NCBI RefSeq assembly: GCF_000400715.1
Contig: NZ_KE007347.1
Coordinates: forward strand, 186,001 to 250,000
Direction: 5' to 3'
Source: Acinetobacter genomosp. 15BJ
GTDB lineage: Bacteria > Pseudomonadota > Gammaproteobacteria > Pseudomonadales > Moraxellaceae
Length of the DNA stretch: 64,000 nucleotides
The notes below the pieces were generated by a model, which was not told the origin of the DNA, did not search any database, and worked only from the letters and a program-made list of their open reading frames with translations. Below, one piece after another: positions 1 through 7,984 of this stretch (positions within the stretch are counted from its first letter, which is position 1; every line of letters begins with the position of its first letter). The position numbers were made by a program, and so were the translations under genes.

Positions 1-4
1 ATAT

Positions 5-373
5 GTGGATATATACATGTTTCTTGAAAAAGGCTGTGAGAAACAGGTGAGTCATATTGAACAATTGCTATCAGAATATTGGAATAATTTTATTAAAGAA
101 AAGTGCATAAATTTCTTAGGTGTACCGAGTACAAATATCAGACATGCATCAATTGAGTTGCTGCCCATATATCGTTCCAGATCTGAATACGTTGAAAGTG
201 TTTTATTGATTCAGGTTAAAGATAAACATGCCCATAAATTCATTTTGGAAACTCTAATCAAATTTATTGTGTATCGTGATCTGTTTCAGCTTGCTAGCCA
301 AAAAGATGTGCCAAAGGTACTGATCAAAGGATCTAAGATAAAAAATGATAATAGTCGTAGTCAAAAAAATTAA
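5..373 (+). CDS. hypothetical protein, possibly 5'-truncated by the window edge
   Basis: A 122-residue reading frame with a GTG at position 5. The frame is open to the window edge, so the true start may lie upstream. The product is soluble-looking with mixed charge and ends in a basic Lys/Asn/Ser-rich tail. I see no signal peptide, membrane segment or family motif. It precedes the Rep-like genes on the same strand and is probably part of the same accessory region. Function unknown. Confidence 0.45.
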   Translation: MDIYMFLEKGCEKQVSHIEQLLSEYWNNFIKEKCINFLGVPSTNIRHASIELLPIYRSRSEYVESVLLIQVKDKHAHKFILETLIKFIVYRDLFQLASQKDVPKVLIKGSKIKNDNSRSQKN

Positions 374-386
374 CTTTAGCTTGACT

Positions 387-430
387 CGGTTAGGTTAAGC
401 CATGTGATTTATGCTCAGGCGGTCTAACCG
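387..430. repeat. inverted repeat downstream of the first gene
   Basis: CGGTTAG at 387-393 is matched by its reverse complement CTAACCG at 424-430. A weaker flanking ACTCG (384-388) / CGAGT (440-444) pair overlaps it. There is no T-run after the stem, so it is not a standard intrinsic terminator. It may be a structured leader or protein-binding site before the Rep-like genes. Confidence 0.35.
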
Positions 431-530
431 ATTTGCTGTCGAGTTGTAGATTGGCCTTAGCGGGTTATTAAAGTTATTATATCTATTATTAATTATATAC
501 TTATCAAAATTTTATTTTACTATCGATTGA

Positions 531-566
531 TTCTTTACTCATATATATGGGTAAACAAGTAAAGAA
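531..566. repeat. 9-bp inverted repeat upstream of the Rep-like gene
   Basis: TTCTTTACT (531-539) is perfectly matched by AGTAAAGAA (558-566) across an 18-base AT-rich loop. It lies 49 bases before the start of a Gp2-type, possibly HUH, Rep-like gene. HUH replication proteins often act on hairpins near their own genes, so a nick site or operator is possible, but that is inference. Confidence 0.35.
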
Positions 567-614
567 CTACAGACATGACTGTGATATGAATCCTAACATG
601 ATGAGTATCACGAC

Positions 615-1571
615 ATGAATTTGACTACAGTTCTTTGGAATGAATCCAGTATTTGTACTGCGATTGAAGACTTTGTTTATGATGTCTGTTTTGAACAGAT
701 GGATGAACAACAATTCAAACAAACATTGAGTACATTATATGAAGCTTTTCAGCATTTCTATTCAGCACAGCTTCACTACGCTGACTCCATCCAGTATTTT
801 ATTCAGTGTAAGTATTGGATTGATCATTTTCTGAATGGCCTATCTGCATCACATATCTTGAATTTTAATATTCAACAGGTTCAAACCCTATGCTGTGTAC
901 TCAGCCAATATAAATATGATTATTGGAATGAACATGCTCGCTTTATTCAGCAAGAAGAGCAGAATCGAATTTCACTACATCAGTATCTGACTAAACTCTT
1001 TACACATTATTCTGAACTGTTGTTTGTACGTGTGGATTTGGGCTATCTCAAAGAGCAACAGGTTTATATGGGTATCGAGAATGTTCAACAACATATGAGC
1101 ATTTTAAGAAATCGTATCGCAAATCAAGATGGATGTTTCATGGGATTACAAGGATATGCATGGGCATTAGAGCAGGGTGAAAATAAAGGCTATCATTGCC
1201 ACTTATTGCTGATCTATGATCCATCAAAACGACAGAATGACTGGTATCTCGCTGATCAGGTTTGGCAAATGTGGAATAGTATTACGGGTAATACTGGCGT
1301 GCACTTTAATTGTAATACTACGGAATATAAGCAGCAGTTTATGCGGAATGATCGCTTAGGGGTAGGACCTATTCGGTGCAGTAATCCCGTGGAAGTAAGT
1401 AACGCCTTGAATGCTGCCATGTATCTGGTCAATCCTGAAAAGTATGCACAGCATCTACGAGCAAAGATACCGTATATGCGTAGCTTTGGTACAGGTCAAT
1501 TTGAAGTGCATTGGCGTAGAGGTGTTGCCCAAACCTTGCAGCGATGTGGATTTAAGTCAAACAACGATTAA
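615..1571 (+). CDS. inovirus Gp2 / YagK-YfjJ-type Rep-like protein with an HUH-like motif
   Basis: A 318-residue protein. A hydrophobic strand ends in H194-C-H196 followed by LLLIYD, the form of an HUH motif. A later helix carries tyrosines (AAMYLVNPEKY, about residues 270-280). An RVD-G strand near 139-143 could be HUH motif 1. This pattern fits the YagK/YfjJ C-terminal (inovirus Gp2-like) family, thought to be related to rolling-circle replication initiators. The N-terminal 130 residues are a helical family-specific part. A diverged copy follows 41 bases downstream. The family call is made by eye; nicking activity is inferred. Confidence 0.6.
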   Translation: MNLTTVLWNESSICTAIEDFVYDVCFEQMDEQQFKQTLSTLYEAFQHFYSAQLHYADSIQYFIQCKYWIDHFLNGLSASHILNFNIQQVQTLCCVLSQYKYDYWNEHARFIQQEEQNRISLHQYLTKLFTHYSELLFVRVDLGYLKEQQVYMGIENVQQHMSILRNRIANQDGCFMGLQGYAWALEQGENKGYHCHLLLIYDPSKRQNDWYLADQVWQMWNSITGNTGVHFNCNTTEYKQQFMRNDRLGVGPIRCSNPVEVSNALNAAMYLVNPEKYAQHLRAKIPYMRSFGTGQFEVHWRRGVAQTLQRCGFKSNND

Positions 1572-1612
1572 AAAACTACGGCACTCCTAGTGATATGAAC
1601 CAATAACCTAGG

Positions 1613-2488
1613 ATGTGTTTTCTCATGACGACCTACAATGAAGCTCAAACCTTTTGTGAAATTGAAAAATTTATCAAGGAGGTGGTGGATGACCAAATCA
1701 GTTGTGAACAATTCAAGCAACAAATTGTTCCTTTAATCATCAAGTCTAGACGTTTCTTTATTGCTGGTTATGACTATGTTGATTCCATCATTATTTTTAA
1801 GCTGATTGAACGAGCCTTGTTTCAAGCAAATAAATATAGATTGTATGAAAATATTTATGATCTGCCCGATCATGTGATTGAGTCGATGATTGCTGATATC
1901 CAGTCGCAATTTGAACGGATACAGGACGGTCATCAATACGACCAAAAAAAGAATAAGGCTGAAACGAAGAAGGTCGAACGCTTCTTATTGAATACCATGC
2001 AATACACAGATTGCTTAATGATCTTTCCAATGCGATTTGGTATCAGGGAAGGTGTATCGTCATTAGGATTTAACGGTTTTGAGTGTTATGTCAATGCCAT
2101 ATTAAGAGAGGTCAGGGCAAGGGAGACCAATGTATTCCGTTGCATCCATTCAGTGATTTGGAAGATAAAACATCATCCTGAACAGGGCTACTACCTCCAG
2201 ATCTACTTTATTTATGCTGGACAAGCACAGGACACGACTTTATCTGACCATGCCAATAAACTGATAGCAAAGTGTGAGGAACTCAGTAATGGTTTTGGTG
2301 AAGTCTACATTGAAGAGCAAGCTAAAAAAGGATGGTCAGTGAATTGCCAAGATGACAGGCAGATTCAACGGATCCTGCAATTGCTGAAGAGTGATTTCAA
2401 TGCGAATAGTAAAAATCATTATTTAAGGGTGATGCTAACTCGCGGCAAAACTTTTAATTGTGAACGCATCCCTTTAAAGCTGAAGTAG
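1613..2488 (+). CDS. diverged paralogue of the upstream Rep-like protein, HUH histidines lost
   Basis: A 291-residue protein that aligns end to end with the preceding gene. Both have NE..-(8-9 residues)-IE.F near the N terminus, EQFKQ about 20 residues later, then a DSI motif. Where the upstream protein has YHCHLLLIYD this one has YYLQIYFIYAG, so the metal-binding histidines are absent. Two in-frame starts exist (1613 and 1625). The segment just upstream, with gtgatatgaa and a TCCTAG/CTAGGA hairpin, resembles the leader of the first gene, which points to tandem duplication. It may be a regulator or inhibitor of the intact paralogue; function is unproven. Confidence 0.5.
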   Translation: MCFLMTTYNEAQTFCEIEKFIKEVVDDQISCEQFKQQIVPLIIKSRRFFIAGYDYVDSIIIFKLIERALFQANKYRLYENIYDLPDHVIESMIADIQSQFERIQDGHQYDQKKNKAETKKVERFLLNTMQYTDCLMIFPMRFGIREGVSSLGFNGFECYVNAILREVRARETNVFRCIHSVIWKIKHHPEQGYYLQIYFIYAGQAQDTTLSDHANKLIAKCEELSNGFGEVYIEEQAKKGWSVNCQDDRQIQRILQLLKSDFNANSKNHYLRVMLTRGKTFNCERIPLKLK

Positions 2489-2521
2489 CTTTATTTAGTA
2501 AAATCGATAGAGTTGTCATCG

Positions 2522-2559
2522 AATAATGGTCTAAGAATGAATCCGCTTAGACCATTATT
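2522..2559. terminator. bidirectional terminator between convergent genes
   Basis: A perfect 14-bp stem: AATAATGGTCTAAG (2522-2535) and its reverse complement (2546-2559) with a 10-base loop. It sits between the plus-strand Rep-like genes and the minus-strand lipoprotein gene. A/T-rich flanks on both sides fit a terminator used in both directions. Confidence 0.65.
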
Positions 2560-2603
2560 AATTTCAGTGGAAAAATACGCCACTTGATCTAGGAGTTGAA
2601 TAC

Positions 2604-3107
2604 CTAAAAATTATAGGTATAAGTCAAACTGCTGTTGGTGGTGACCGTCACTTCACGCACATATTCAGCCGAACAGCCTAAGTAAACTTTTGCCACTGAG
2701 CCATAACGCATATTTTGGTAATCGTAAGTGCCTTTGCTTCTACAATTGCCACGATTGATTAAAACACCTGTGATAGTGGTTGGCGCATCATTCAATGACA
2801 TGATATTCAGTAAATCGGTATAGCCTGTCATGGAGTATTGTGATTCTTCACGACGGACACGTACCTCAAACTGTTCTTGTACAGTGGGTTCAGCCACTTC
2901 CTCAGCATTGTATGATCCATCTTCCAGAAAGGATTTATCAACGGCTGGAAAATCATCTTCAGATTGATGTGTCGTTTCAGAAGCATCGGCAGTGCTATTC
3001 TCGCTTGTTTGAGTATCTTTGGGCTTTGGTGCATTGTTGTCTGAATTACATGCGGTTAAAGTCAGTAGCAACATACTGGATAAAACAATAGATGGAATAA
3101 AATTCAT
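2604..3107 (-). CDS. small lipoprotein, function unknown
   Basis: A 167-residue protein with a type II signal peptide: short N terminus, hydrophobic core, then LTAC with C20 as the lipidated cysteine. The next ~60 residues are Asp/Glu/Ser/Thr-rich and probably a flexible linker. The C-terminal ~80 residues look like a small beta domain with two cysteines (NRGNC, YLGCS) that could form a disulphide. It is followed in the same direction by no gene and preceded 113 bases upstream by another lipoprotein gene, so the two may be co-transcribed. Probably envelope-located; I do not recognise the family. Confidence 0.65.
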   Translation of the reverse strand: MNFIPSIVLSSMLLLTLTACNSDNNAPKPKDTQTSENSTADASETTHQSEDDFPAVDKSFLEDGSYNAEEVAEPTVQEQFEVRVRREESQYSMTGYTDLLNIMSLNDAPTTITGVLINRGNCRSKGTYDYQNMRYGSVAKVYLGCSAEYVREVTVTTNSSLTYTYNF

Positions 3108-3220
3108 TACACATGCCTATATTTAATCGAATATTGTGATCTACAGGGTTGGGTGAAAGCCCAACTCTGTGTATTTAATTGTTTGGTCAATCAATTTTTT
3201 ACTTTTTATAAAAGTGGGAA

Positions 3221-4342
3221 TTACTCATCGATCTTTTTAAATACCTTCTCGATCGGCGTGTAGTTATCCAGAGTGAAATCAAAAGGAATTGGCTTTTTCA
3301 GTGGCACATCAAATTTCTTTAATCGGGCATTTTCTATACCGTTGAAATGTTTGCGTTGAAAGGACATGGTGCTCGGTTCAAGGATTGCGATTGGCTCATT
3401 TGCAGAATCAGCTTGAGTGTTGTTGGCTTGATAAATGACTAAGCTATCTAATTCCAACTTATGGTTATTGAAGTTAAAAATGTAACCGACATACTTTTGT
3501 CCACCAGCCGTAATGATATTTTGTGCTAACTCTGGCGTGGATGGTGCAGTGAAATTCACGATCAGATCAGATGCGAAATTCATATTTTCAAAATGTAATT
3601 GTTTCGAGTCAGCATCGTAGTAAACAAAGTTATCAATCGGACCACTTGGTCGATCATTGGGTGTGTAGCTGCTCGGCATGAACTGACTTTGTGAAGAGGT
3701 CGCATTTAGACTGATTTCTAAAAGCTTCAGGTCATAATTTAGATGGGTATTTTTACTATCTAGTTCTTTTTGAAGTGTCTGAATACGTTGTTGATATTGT
3801 TCTGTACTTTCAAATTGATCTTTTTGTGGTGGAATCACCTGCATCGTCGATCTTATATAATTGATGGCTGTATCATGCGCTGCACGCAAAGAATAGTCAT
3901 CACCTAAAGCAAAAGTGAATGCAGGAAATTGTTGACCTGTATGTCCAATCACTAAAACTTGATTGTTTTTTAAAGCCAGCACATTTCTTAAATCATTGAG
4001 AATGGACTGGAAATGCACGCAGTTTGCACAATAATCTGCAACATCATCATTTTCAGCAAACATCTGCAAACCAGAGATGGTTTTATAGGGCGGATAAAAG
4101 GAAAAATACCCCTCATCTTTGATGAGTTCCTGAAAGTCTTCTCCCGTCTTTGTTAGTGGAGGTGTAATTTTATTGCGAGCGATAATTAAAGGAGAAGAAG
4201 TAGCCTGTGCAGGGGCATTATCATTCAATGATATTTTTTCAATCTTTTGAGTAAGTTCTTTATTCTCTACATCATCTTGTTGTGGTTTTGAGCAGCCGAC
4301 CAATGCAAGGCTGGTGAGCAGCGCAATTGAAACGTATTTCAT
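3221..4342 (-). CDS. 373-residue lipoprotein, function unknown
   Basis: Starts with a type II signal peptide ending in LVGC (C17). The mature part has a polar linker, then a region with CANC (a closely spaced Cys pair) and a segment around VLVIGHTGQQFPAF, a beta-strand with Gly-His reminiscent of OmpA-like or envelope-binding domains but not conclusive. The C-terminal half looks beta-rich. The Cys pair could bind metal or be redox active. It lies upstream of, and in the same direction as, the smaller lipoprotein gene. The envelope location is well supported; the role is not known. Confidence 0.65.
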   Translation of the reverse strand: MKYVSIALLTSLALVGCSKPQQDDVENKELTQKIEKISLNDNAPAQATSSPLIIARNKITPPLTKTGEDFQELIKDEGYFSFYPPYKTISGLQMFAENDDVADYCANCVHFQSILNDLRNVLALKNNQVLVIGHTGQQFPAFTFALGDDYSLRAAHDTAINYIRSTMQVIPPQKDQFESTEQYQQRIQTLQKELDSKNTHLNYDLKLLEISLNATSSQSQFMPSSYTPNDRPSGPIDNFVYYDADSKQLHFENMNFASDLIVNFTAPSTPELAQNIITAGGQKYVGYIFNFNNHKLELDSLVIYQANNTQADSANEPIAILEPSTMSFQRKHFNGIENARLKKFDVPLKKPIPFDFTLDNYTPIEKVFKKIDE

Positions 4343-4567
4343 CCTATTATTTCCCCATCCAATATTTTTAAAGTTTTTAAAATGAATTATGAAATTGACT
4401 GTAATTTCAAATACATTTTGCTTGGCTGTCAGAGGCTCTAGCTATGCTGTTACTGAGCACAATAAGGACACGCCAAATTAGCTGTGCGACGAATTCCATG
4501 ATTTTTATCCAGCACAAAACACCACTGACCAAAATGGATGCAGTAGTTAATGAATGCCTTGAATCAA

Positions 4568-4663
4568 TCAGGACACAGCGAAAGCGTGTGATAAGTGAAT
4601 TGGAATGAAATGCCGAAGAGGCGGAGAAAGTGTAGGGGAATAAAGCACAGTAAAATATGTCAT
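4568..4663 (-). CDS. possible 31-residue small protein with a strong ribosome site
   Basis: On the minus strand an ATG (4663-4661) follows AAGGAG (4675-4670) at ideal 6-base spacing, giving a 31-codon frame. The peptide is hydrophobic/aromatic and proline-containing. Just past its stop, in another frame (4563-4450), the minus strand reads protein-like Cys-rich sequence ending ACPYCAQ, but with no start codon. The two could be pieces of one decayed gene. Confidence 0.22.
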   Translation of the reverse strand: MTYFTVLYSPTLSPPLRHFIPIHLSHAFAVS

Positions 4664-4734
4664 GGTTGACTCCTTGGAATTACAAGAAGTTCTGCTACAT
4701 CACTGCTAAATAATGGTGGCAGAACGAAAGGGGG

Positions 4735-4872
4735 TTAGCAGACTGGGATCCAAGGAACCAGCACGCACGAGGCGTCCCCCTCTCGCCCTACCATAGAAAA
4801 AAGGGGGACACGAGGGTTCCCACAACATACAAAATTACTTTCATATATCGTGCTGGATCTGCGGTCTGCTAA
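4735..4872 (+). ncRNA. candidate structured RNA or nested inverted-repeat element
   Basis: Nested complementary arms: TTAGCAGAC (4735-4743) with GTCTGCTAA (4864-4872), CCAGCACG (4758-4765) with CGTGCTGG (4849-4856), and GTCCCCC (4774-4780) with GGGGGAC (4803-4809). GGAACC (4754-4759) and GGTTCC (4815-4820) could form an alternative pairing. Together they describe a long branched hairpin of about 140 bases, more GC-rich than its flanks. I do not recognise a known RNA family. It could be a small RNA, a cis-acting leader or a DNA structure used in transfer or replication. Strand is assumed. Confidence 0.4.
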
Positions 4873-5083
4873 AACCGACTGACAATGTAGGTCAGTCCTT
4901 GCATCATAATCGTTGCTAAAAAACAGGTCAATTGATCTATTTAAGCATCATTCAAAAATTGCCTAAAACTGATGATAAAAAACGCATTCTAAAAAAATAC
5001 AGATACATAGCATCTAAATGAGAACGGTGCTTCTCCATTTGAGATAGCACCAATACATGCTTCAGCTACATCGCAATCATTTT

Positions 5084-5110
5084 GCCTGCTTCCCTCAGCA
5101 GGCTTTTTTT
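5084..5110 (+). terminator. terminator-like hairpin in front of the zinc-ribbon gene
   Basis: GCCTGC (5084-5089), 8-base loop, GCAGGC (5098-5103), then seven T. It lies only 23 bases before the next start codon, so it either ends the upstream non-coding transcript or works as an attenuator. The same arrangement recurs at 6637 and 7914. Confidence 0.65.
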
Positions 5111-5133
5111 ATTCATTTACAGGAAATATCACA

Positions 5134-5451
5134 ATGAGTTTGCCATGTCCTTATTGCCAGTCCCGAGAGACGGTACAACTGCAATCAACCCAACATTTAC
5201 CCAGTACCTCAACCAATAACCCTATTTCCAATAGTGTCATGTCACCAATGGCACTGGCCACATTAGGCGTGAGTGTTTCTAAAAGTCTGAACATTCCTCC
5301 GATTGCAGGCGCAATTGTTGGAGTGCTGATCGGCGGTATCTGGATGTTGATCACTGAAGATGAACAGCAACAGCCATTACAACCCATTTCACGTAGGCAG
5401 TATTACTGCAATCACTGTGATCGCAGCTTTAGCCCAAATTTACGCAATTAA
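5134..5451 (+). CDS. small zinc-ribbon protein with a glycine-rich membrane segment
   Basis: A 105-residue protein with CPYC at residues 5-8 and CNHC near 92-95, a typical split zinc ribbon. Between them is a hydrophobic Gly/Ala/Ile segment (IAGAIVGVLIGGIWMLI) long enough to cross the membrane or form a glycine zipper. A ribosome site (AGGAA) precedes the ATG at 5134. It is the first gene of the backbone series with DUF932 and YqaJ-type genes. The function of this accessory protein is unknown. Confidence 0.6.
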   Translation: MSLPCPYCQSRETVQLQSTQHLPSTSTNNPISNSVMSPMALATLGVSVSKSLNIPPIAGAIVGVLIGGIWMLITEDEQQQPLQPISRRQYYCNHCDRSFSPNLRN

Positions 5452-5514
5452 GTATTCAGCAAAATTTAAATCTAATGTTTTTACCCATTTAAAATTGATA
5501 CAGGAATTATTCTT

Positions 5515-6564
5515 ATGGCGCATTTAGTTGAAACAATGGCATTTGTTGGACAAACCCCTTGGCATGGCTTAGGCAATCAACTCACCCCCAATCAACCGAT
5601 TGAGGTCTGGGCACAACAGGCAGGTATGGACTGGCGGATTGAATCTTCGGATGTCAGTTATATGGCACAGAACCATCGGGGGCAGAGCATTATTATGCCC
5701 TTTGAAGAACAAAGGGTTTTATATCGCTCGGATACACATGCACCTTTATCTGTAGTGAGTCAACGCTTTCAAGAAGTCCAACCGATGGAAATCCTACACT
5801 TCTATAAAGATCTGACCGAGCAATCAGGTTTTGAATTAGAAACCGCAGGGGTACTCAAGGGTGGAAAGAAATTCTGGGCATTGGCGAAGACAGGACAAAC
5901 TTCTGCACTCAAGGGCAAAGATGTGAGTCATGGCTATATTCTTCTGGCTACCGCTTGTGATGGCACACTCGCCACCACAGCTCAATTCACTTCAATCCGC
6001 GTGGTGTGTAACAACACTTTGGCGATTGCACTCAAAGGACAAAACACCAGTGCAGGCGTAGTTAAAGTCCCACACAGTACCAAATTCGATGCTGAGAAAG
6101 TCAAACAGCAACTCGGGATTTCAGTGCGTGCATGGGATGAACACATGTATGAAATGAAGCAGCTCAGCCAACGTAAAGTCACCCAACAGGAAGCAGCAGC
6201 CTACTTTGATGCGGTGTTTAATAACACTAACTTGAGTATGGCTGAACAGGATGAAAGCATTATTCAATTCTATCGTAATGCAGCCATGCCAAATCAAACA
6301 AGCCCATCCAAAGCAGACAATAAAACTGAACCGAATGGACGTGCCATGTCGAAAGTCATGACTATGTTTAACGGACATGGACGTGGGGCAGAACTGAGCT
6401 CAGCTAAGGATACAGCTTACGGTTTACTGTGCAGCATCACCGAGTTTTGTGATCATGAACGTCGAGCCATGAGTACCGATCATCGACTCGATTCAGCATG
6501 GTTTGGCGCAGGAGCAGCAATCAAGCAACGTGGTTTAGAACAAGCACTTCGAATGATTGCCTAA
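5515..6564 (+). CDS. DUF932 (phage/plasmid-like) protein
   Basis: A 349-residue protein matching the DUF932 / TIGR03299 type. Recognisable features are the N-terminal PWHGLG motif, the central tract CDGTLATTAQFTSIRVVCNNTL, here read only as CDG...TSIRVVCNNTL, and the C-terminal conserved region with GRGA and a final Asp/Phe-rich segment. This family is widespread on plasmids, phages and integrative elements, often beside recombination genes, but has no settled biochemical role. Here it precedes a YqaJ exonuclease gene, which fits a DNA recombination or repair module of the element. Confidence 0.8.
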   Translation: MAHLVETMAFVGQTPWHGLGNQLTPNQPIEVWAQQAGMDWRIESSDVSYMAQNHRGQSIIMPFEEQRVLYRSDTHAPLSVVSQRFQEVQPMEILHFYKDLTEQSGFELETAGVLKGGKKFWALAKTGQTSALKGKDVSHGYILLATACDGTLATTAQFTSIRVVCNNTLAIALKGQNTSAGVVKVPHSTKFDAEKVKQQLGISVRAWDEHMYEMKQLSQRKVTQQEAAAYFDAVFNNTNLSMAEQDESIIQFYRNAAMPNQTSPSKADNKTEPNGRAMSKVMTMFNGHGRGAELSSAKDTAYGLLCSITEFCDHERRAMSTDHRLDSAWFGAGAAIKQRGLEQALRMIA

Positions 6565-6636
6565 ATTCAGTTTCAGTTAAGCCAGCTCCATTAGCCTAAG
6601 CATACGGTAACACCGTACAAGCATAGCAACACCTTT

Positions 6637-6664
6637 AGCCGCACCCTCAGATGCGGCTTTTTTT
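6637..6664 (+). terminator. terminator-like hairpin before the exonuclease gene
   Basis: AGCCGCA (6637-6643), 8-base loop, TGCGGCT (6652-6658), then a T-run. A smaller ACGGT/ACCGT hairpin precedes it at 6604-6616. The stem is 50-80 bases before the ATG at 6714, and the bases after the T-run (TTTTTTATGCCCAAAATTT) are the same as in the leader at 7940. Confidence 0.65.
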
Positions 6665-6713
6665 ATGCCCAAAATTTAGCTTTTACGATTTTACTCATAC
6701 AGGAATAGTTACA

Positions 6714-7841
6714 ATGAATAGTCATACTCAAATTCAAAACACTTTAAACCATCCACCTTTACAACCTTATTCACCAAACCTGAATCCACCCACCCAACAG
6801 CTTGAGGTGGGAACTCGAACTAAAAGTGACCGACTGAATACGCAGCCACGAAAAACCAAAGCACTCACAGCCAAACGCCTTGCCAATACTAAACAGCTCA
6901 ATTATCAACAATGGCTAGAGGTCAGAAAACAGGGCATTGGCAGTAGTGATGCGGCAACCGCCTGTGGACTCAATCCCTATATGTCGATGCTAGAACTATG
7001 GATGATTAAGACAGGTCGGATGCAACAAAATATCGAGGACGAAAGCGCAGGCTATGCACCGTTGTATTGGGGCAAGCAGTTAGAGCCGCTTGTAGCAGAA
7101 TACTACAGCATGCACACCAACAATAAGGTGCGTCGAGTCAATGCAGTCTTACAACACCCCGATGAAGACAAACACTTTATGCTTGCCAATCTGGACTATG
7201 CCGTGGTGGGCAATGGCGAAGTGCAAATATTAGAGTGTAAAACCGTTGGAGAATATGGCTCAAAACTGTGGCGAGATGGTGTGCCATTGTATGTCCTCTG
7301 CCAAGTCCAACATCAATTGGCAGTGACAGGCAAACAAGCTGCACATATCTGTGCCTTGGTTTGTGGGCATGAAACTAAAATCTTTAAAGTGACCCGTAAT
7401 GAAACGGTGATTCAGCACATCATTAATGCGGAACGTCACTTCTGGCAATGTGTGGAATCAGGTATTCCTCCCAGTGTCGATGCTTCTGATTCAGCAGCCA
7501 AAGCCTTGCAACAACTTTATCCAGCACAAACGCCATTACTAGTAGAAGACCTCAGTCAAAATGAACAAGCCAACTATTTATTCAACCAACTGTTAGAAGA
7601 GCGACACAAAGTCGAGCAACACCAACAGTATTTTGATGAGCTGAAACATCAACTGCAAATGCTGATGAAAGAAGCTGAGCGAGCAGTGTTCACGGGTGGC
7701 TCAGTGACGTGGAAAAAATCACAGGACTCCATCAGCCTAGACAGTAAATCCCTGCTTAAACAACACCCTGAATATTTACAGCAGTTTCCACAAACCAAAG
7801 TGGGAACACGAAGATTTCAGATTTATCCGAATGGTGGATAG
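6714..7841 (+). CDS. YqaJ-type viral exonuclease (lambda Exo-like recombinase)
   Basis: A 375-residue protein from the ATG at 6714, which has AGGAA upstream. A longer in-frame start at 6651 lies inside the terminator stem and is rejected. Motifs of the YqaJ/lambda-exonuclease fold are visible: R71-K-x-GIGSSDAATACG, WGKQLEP with E124, D161 in ANLDYAV, and E174-C-K176, the D...ExK catalytic set. The C-terminal ~100 residues are a Gln/Glu-rich helical tail. Such enzymes resect double-stranded DNA for single-strand-annealing recombination. No single-strand annealing protein is obvious next to it, although the DUF932 and Cys-rich neighbours may take part. Confidence 0.85.
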   Translation: MNSHTQIQNTLNHPPLQPYSPNLNPPTQQLEVGTRTKSDRLNTQPRKTKALTAKRLANTKQLNYQQWLEVRKQGIGSSDAATACGLNPYMSMLELWMIKTGRMQQNIEDESAGYAPLYWGKQLEPLVAEYYSMHTNNKVRRVNAVLQHPDEDKHFMLANLDYAVVGNGEVQILECKTVGEYGSKLWRDGVPLYVLCQVQHQLAVTGKQAAHICALVCGHETKIFKVTRNETVIQHIINAERHFWQCVESGIPPSVDASDSAAKALQQLYPAQTPLLVEDLSQNEQANYLFNQLLEERHKVEQHQQYFDELKHQLQMLMKEAERAVFTGGSVTWKKSQDSISLDSKSLLKQHPEYLQQFPQTKVGTRRFQIYPNGG

Positions 7842-7913
7842 AGCAGATACGTATATCCAGCATTTCTTTCTTAAACAAACGTATCAACCACCAGAGCCAC
7901 GTCAAACAACCCG

Positions 7914-7946
7914 ATCCCATACCTCAACAGGTATGGGATTTTTTTA
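7914..7946 (+). terminator. terminator-like hairpin before the Cys-rich gene
   Basis: ATCCCATACC (7914-7923), 6-base loop, GGTATGGGAT (7930-7939), then seven T. It is a perfect 10-bp stem and the strongest of the three leader hairpins, ending 39 bases before the ATG at 7985. Confidence 0.75.
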
Positions 7947-7984
7947 TGCCCAAAATTTTAAACAGCTATACAGAGGACATCACC

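Larger units (their letters stand above)
4343..5083. other. long non-coding, structured stretch before the backbone operon
   Basis: About 740 bases without a convincing long gene. It contains the weak 31-codon frame at 4568-4663, a multi-stem element at 4735-4872, and a 7-bp hairpin GACTGAC (4877-4883) / GTCAGTC (4891-4897). The central part is visibly richer in G and C than its surroundings. It lies between the divergent lipoprotein genes and the backbone operon, so promoters for both are expected here; I cannot place them with confidence. Confidence 0.4.

Noticed and set aside
4450..4563. Protein-like Cys-rich minus-strand frame ending ACPYCAQ
   Set aside because: It has no start codon and cannot be joined to the 31-codon frame by one simple shift; kept only as a hint of a decayed gene.
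6651..6713. Longer start of the YqaJ-type gene
   Set aside because: The ATG lies within the terminator stem; the ATG at 6714 has a ribosome site.
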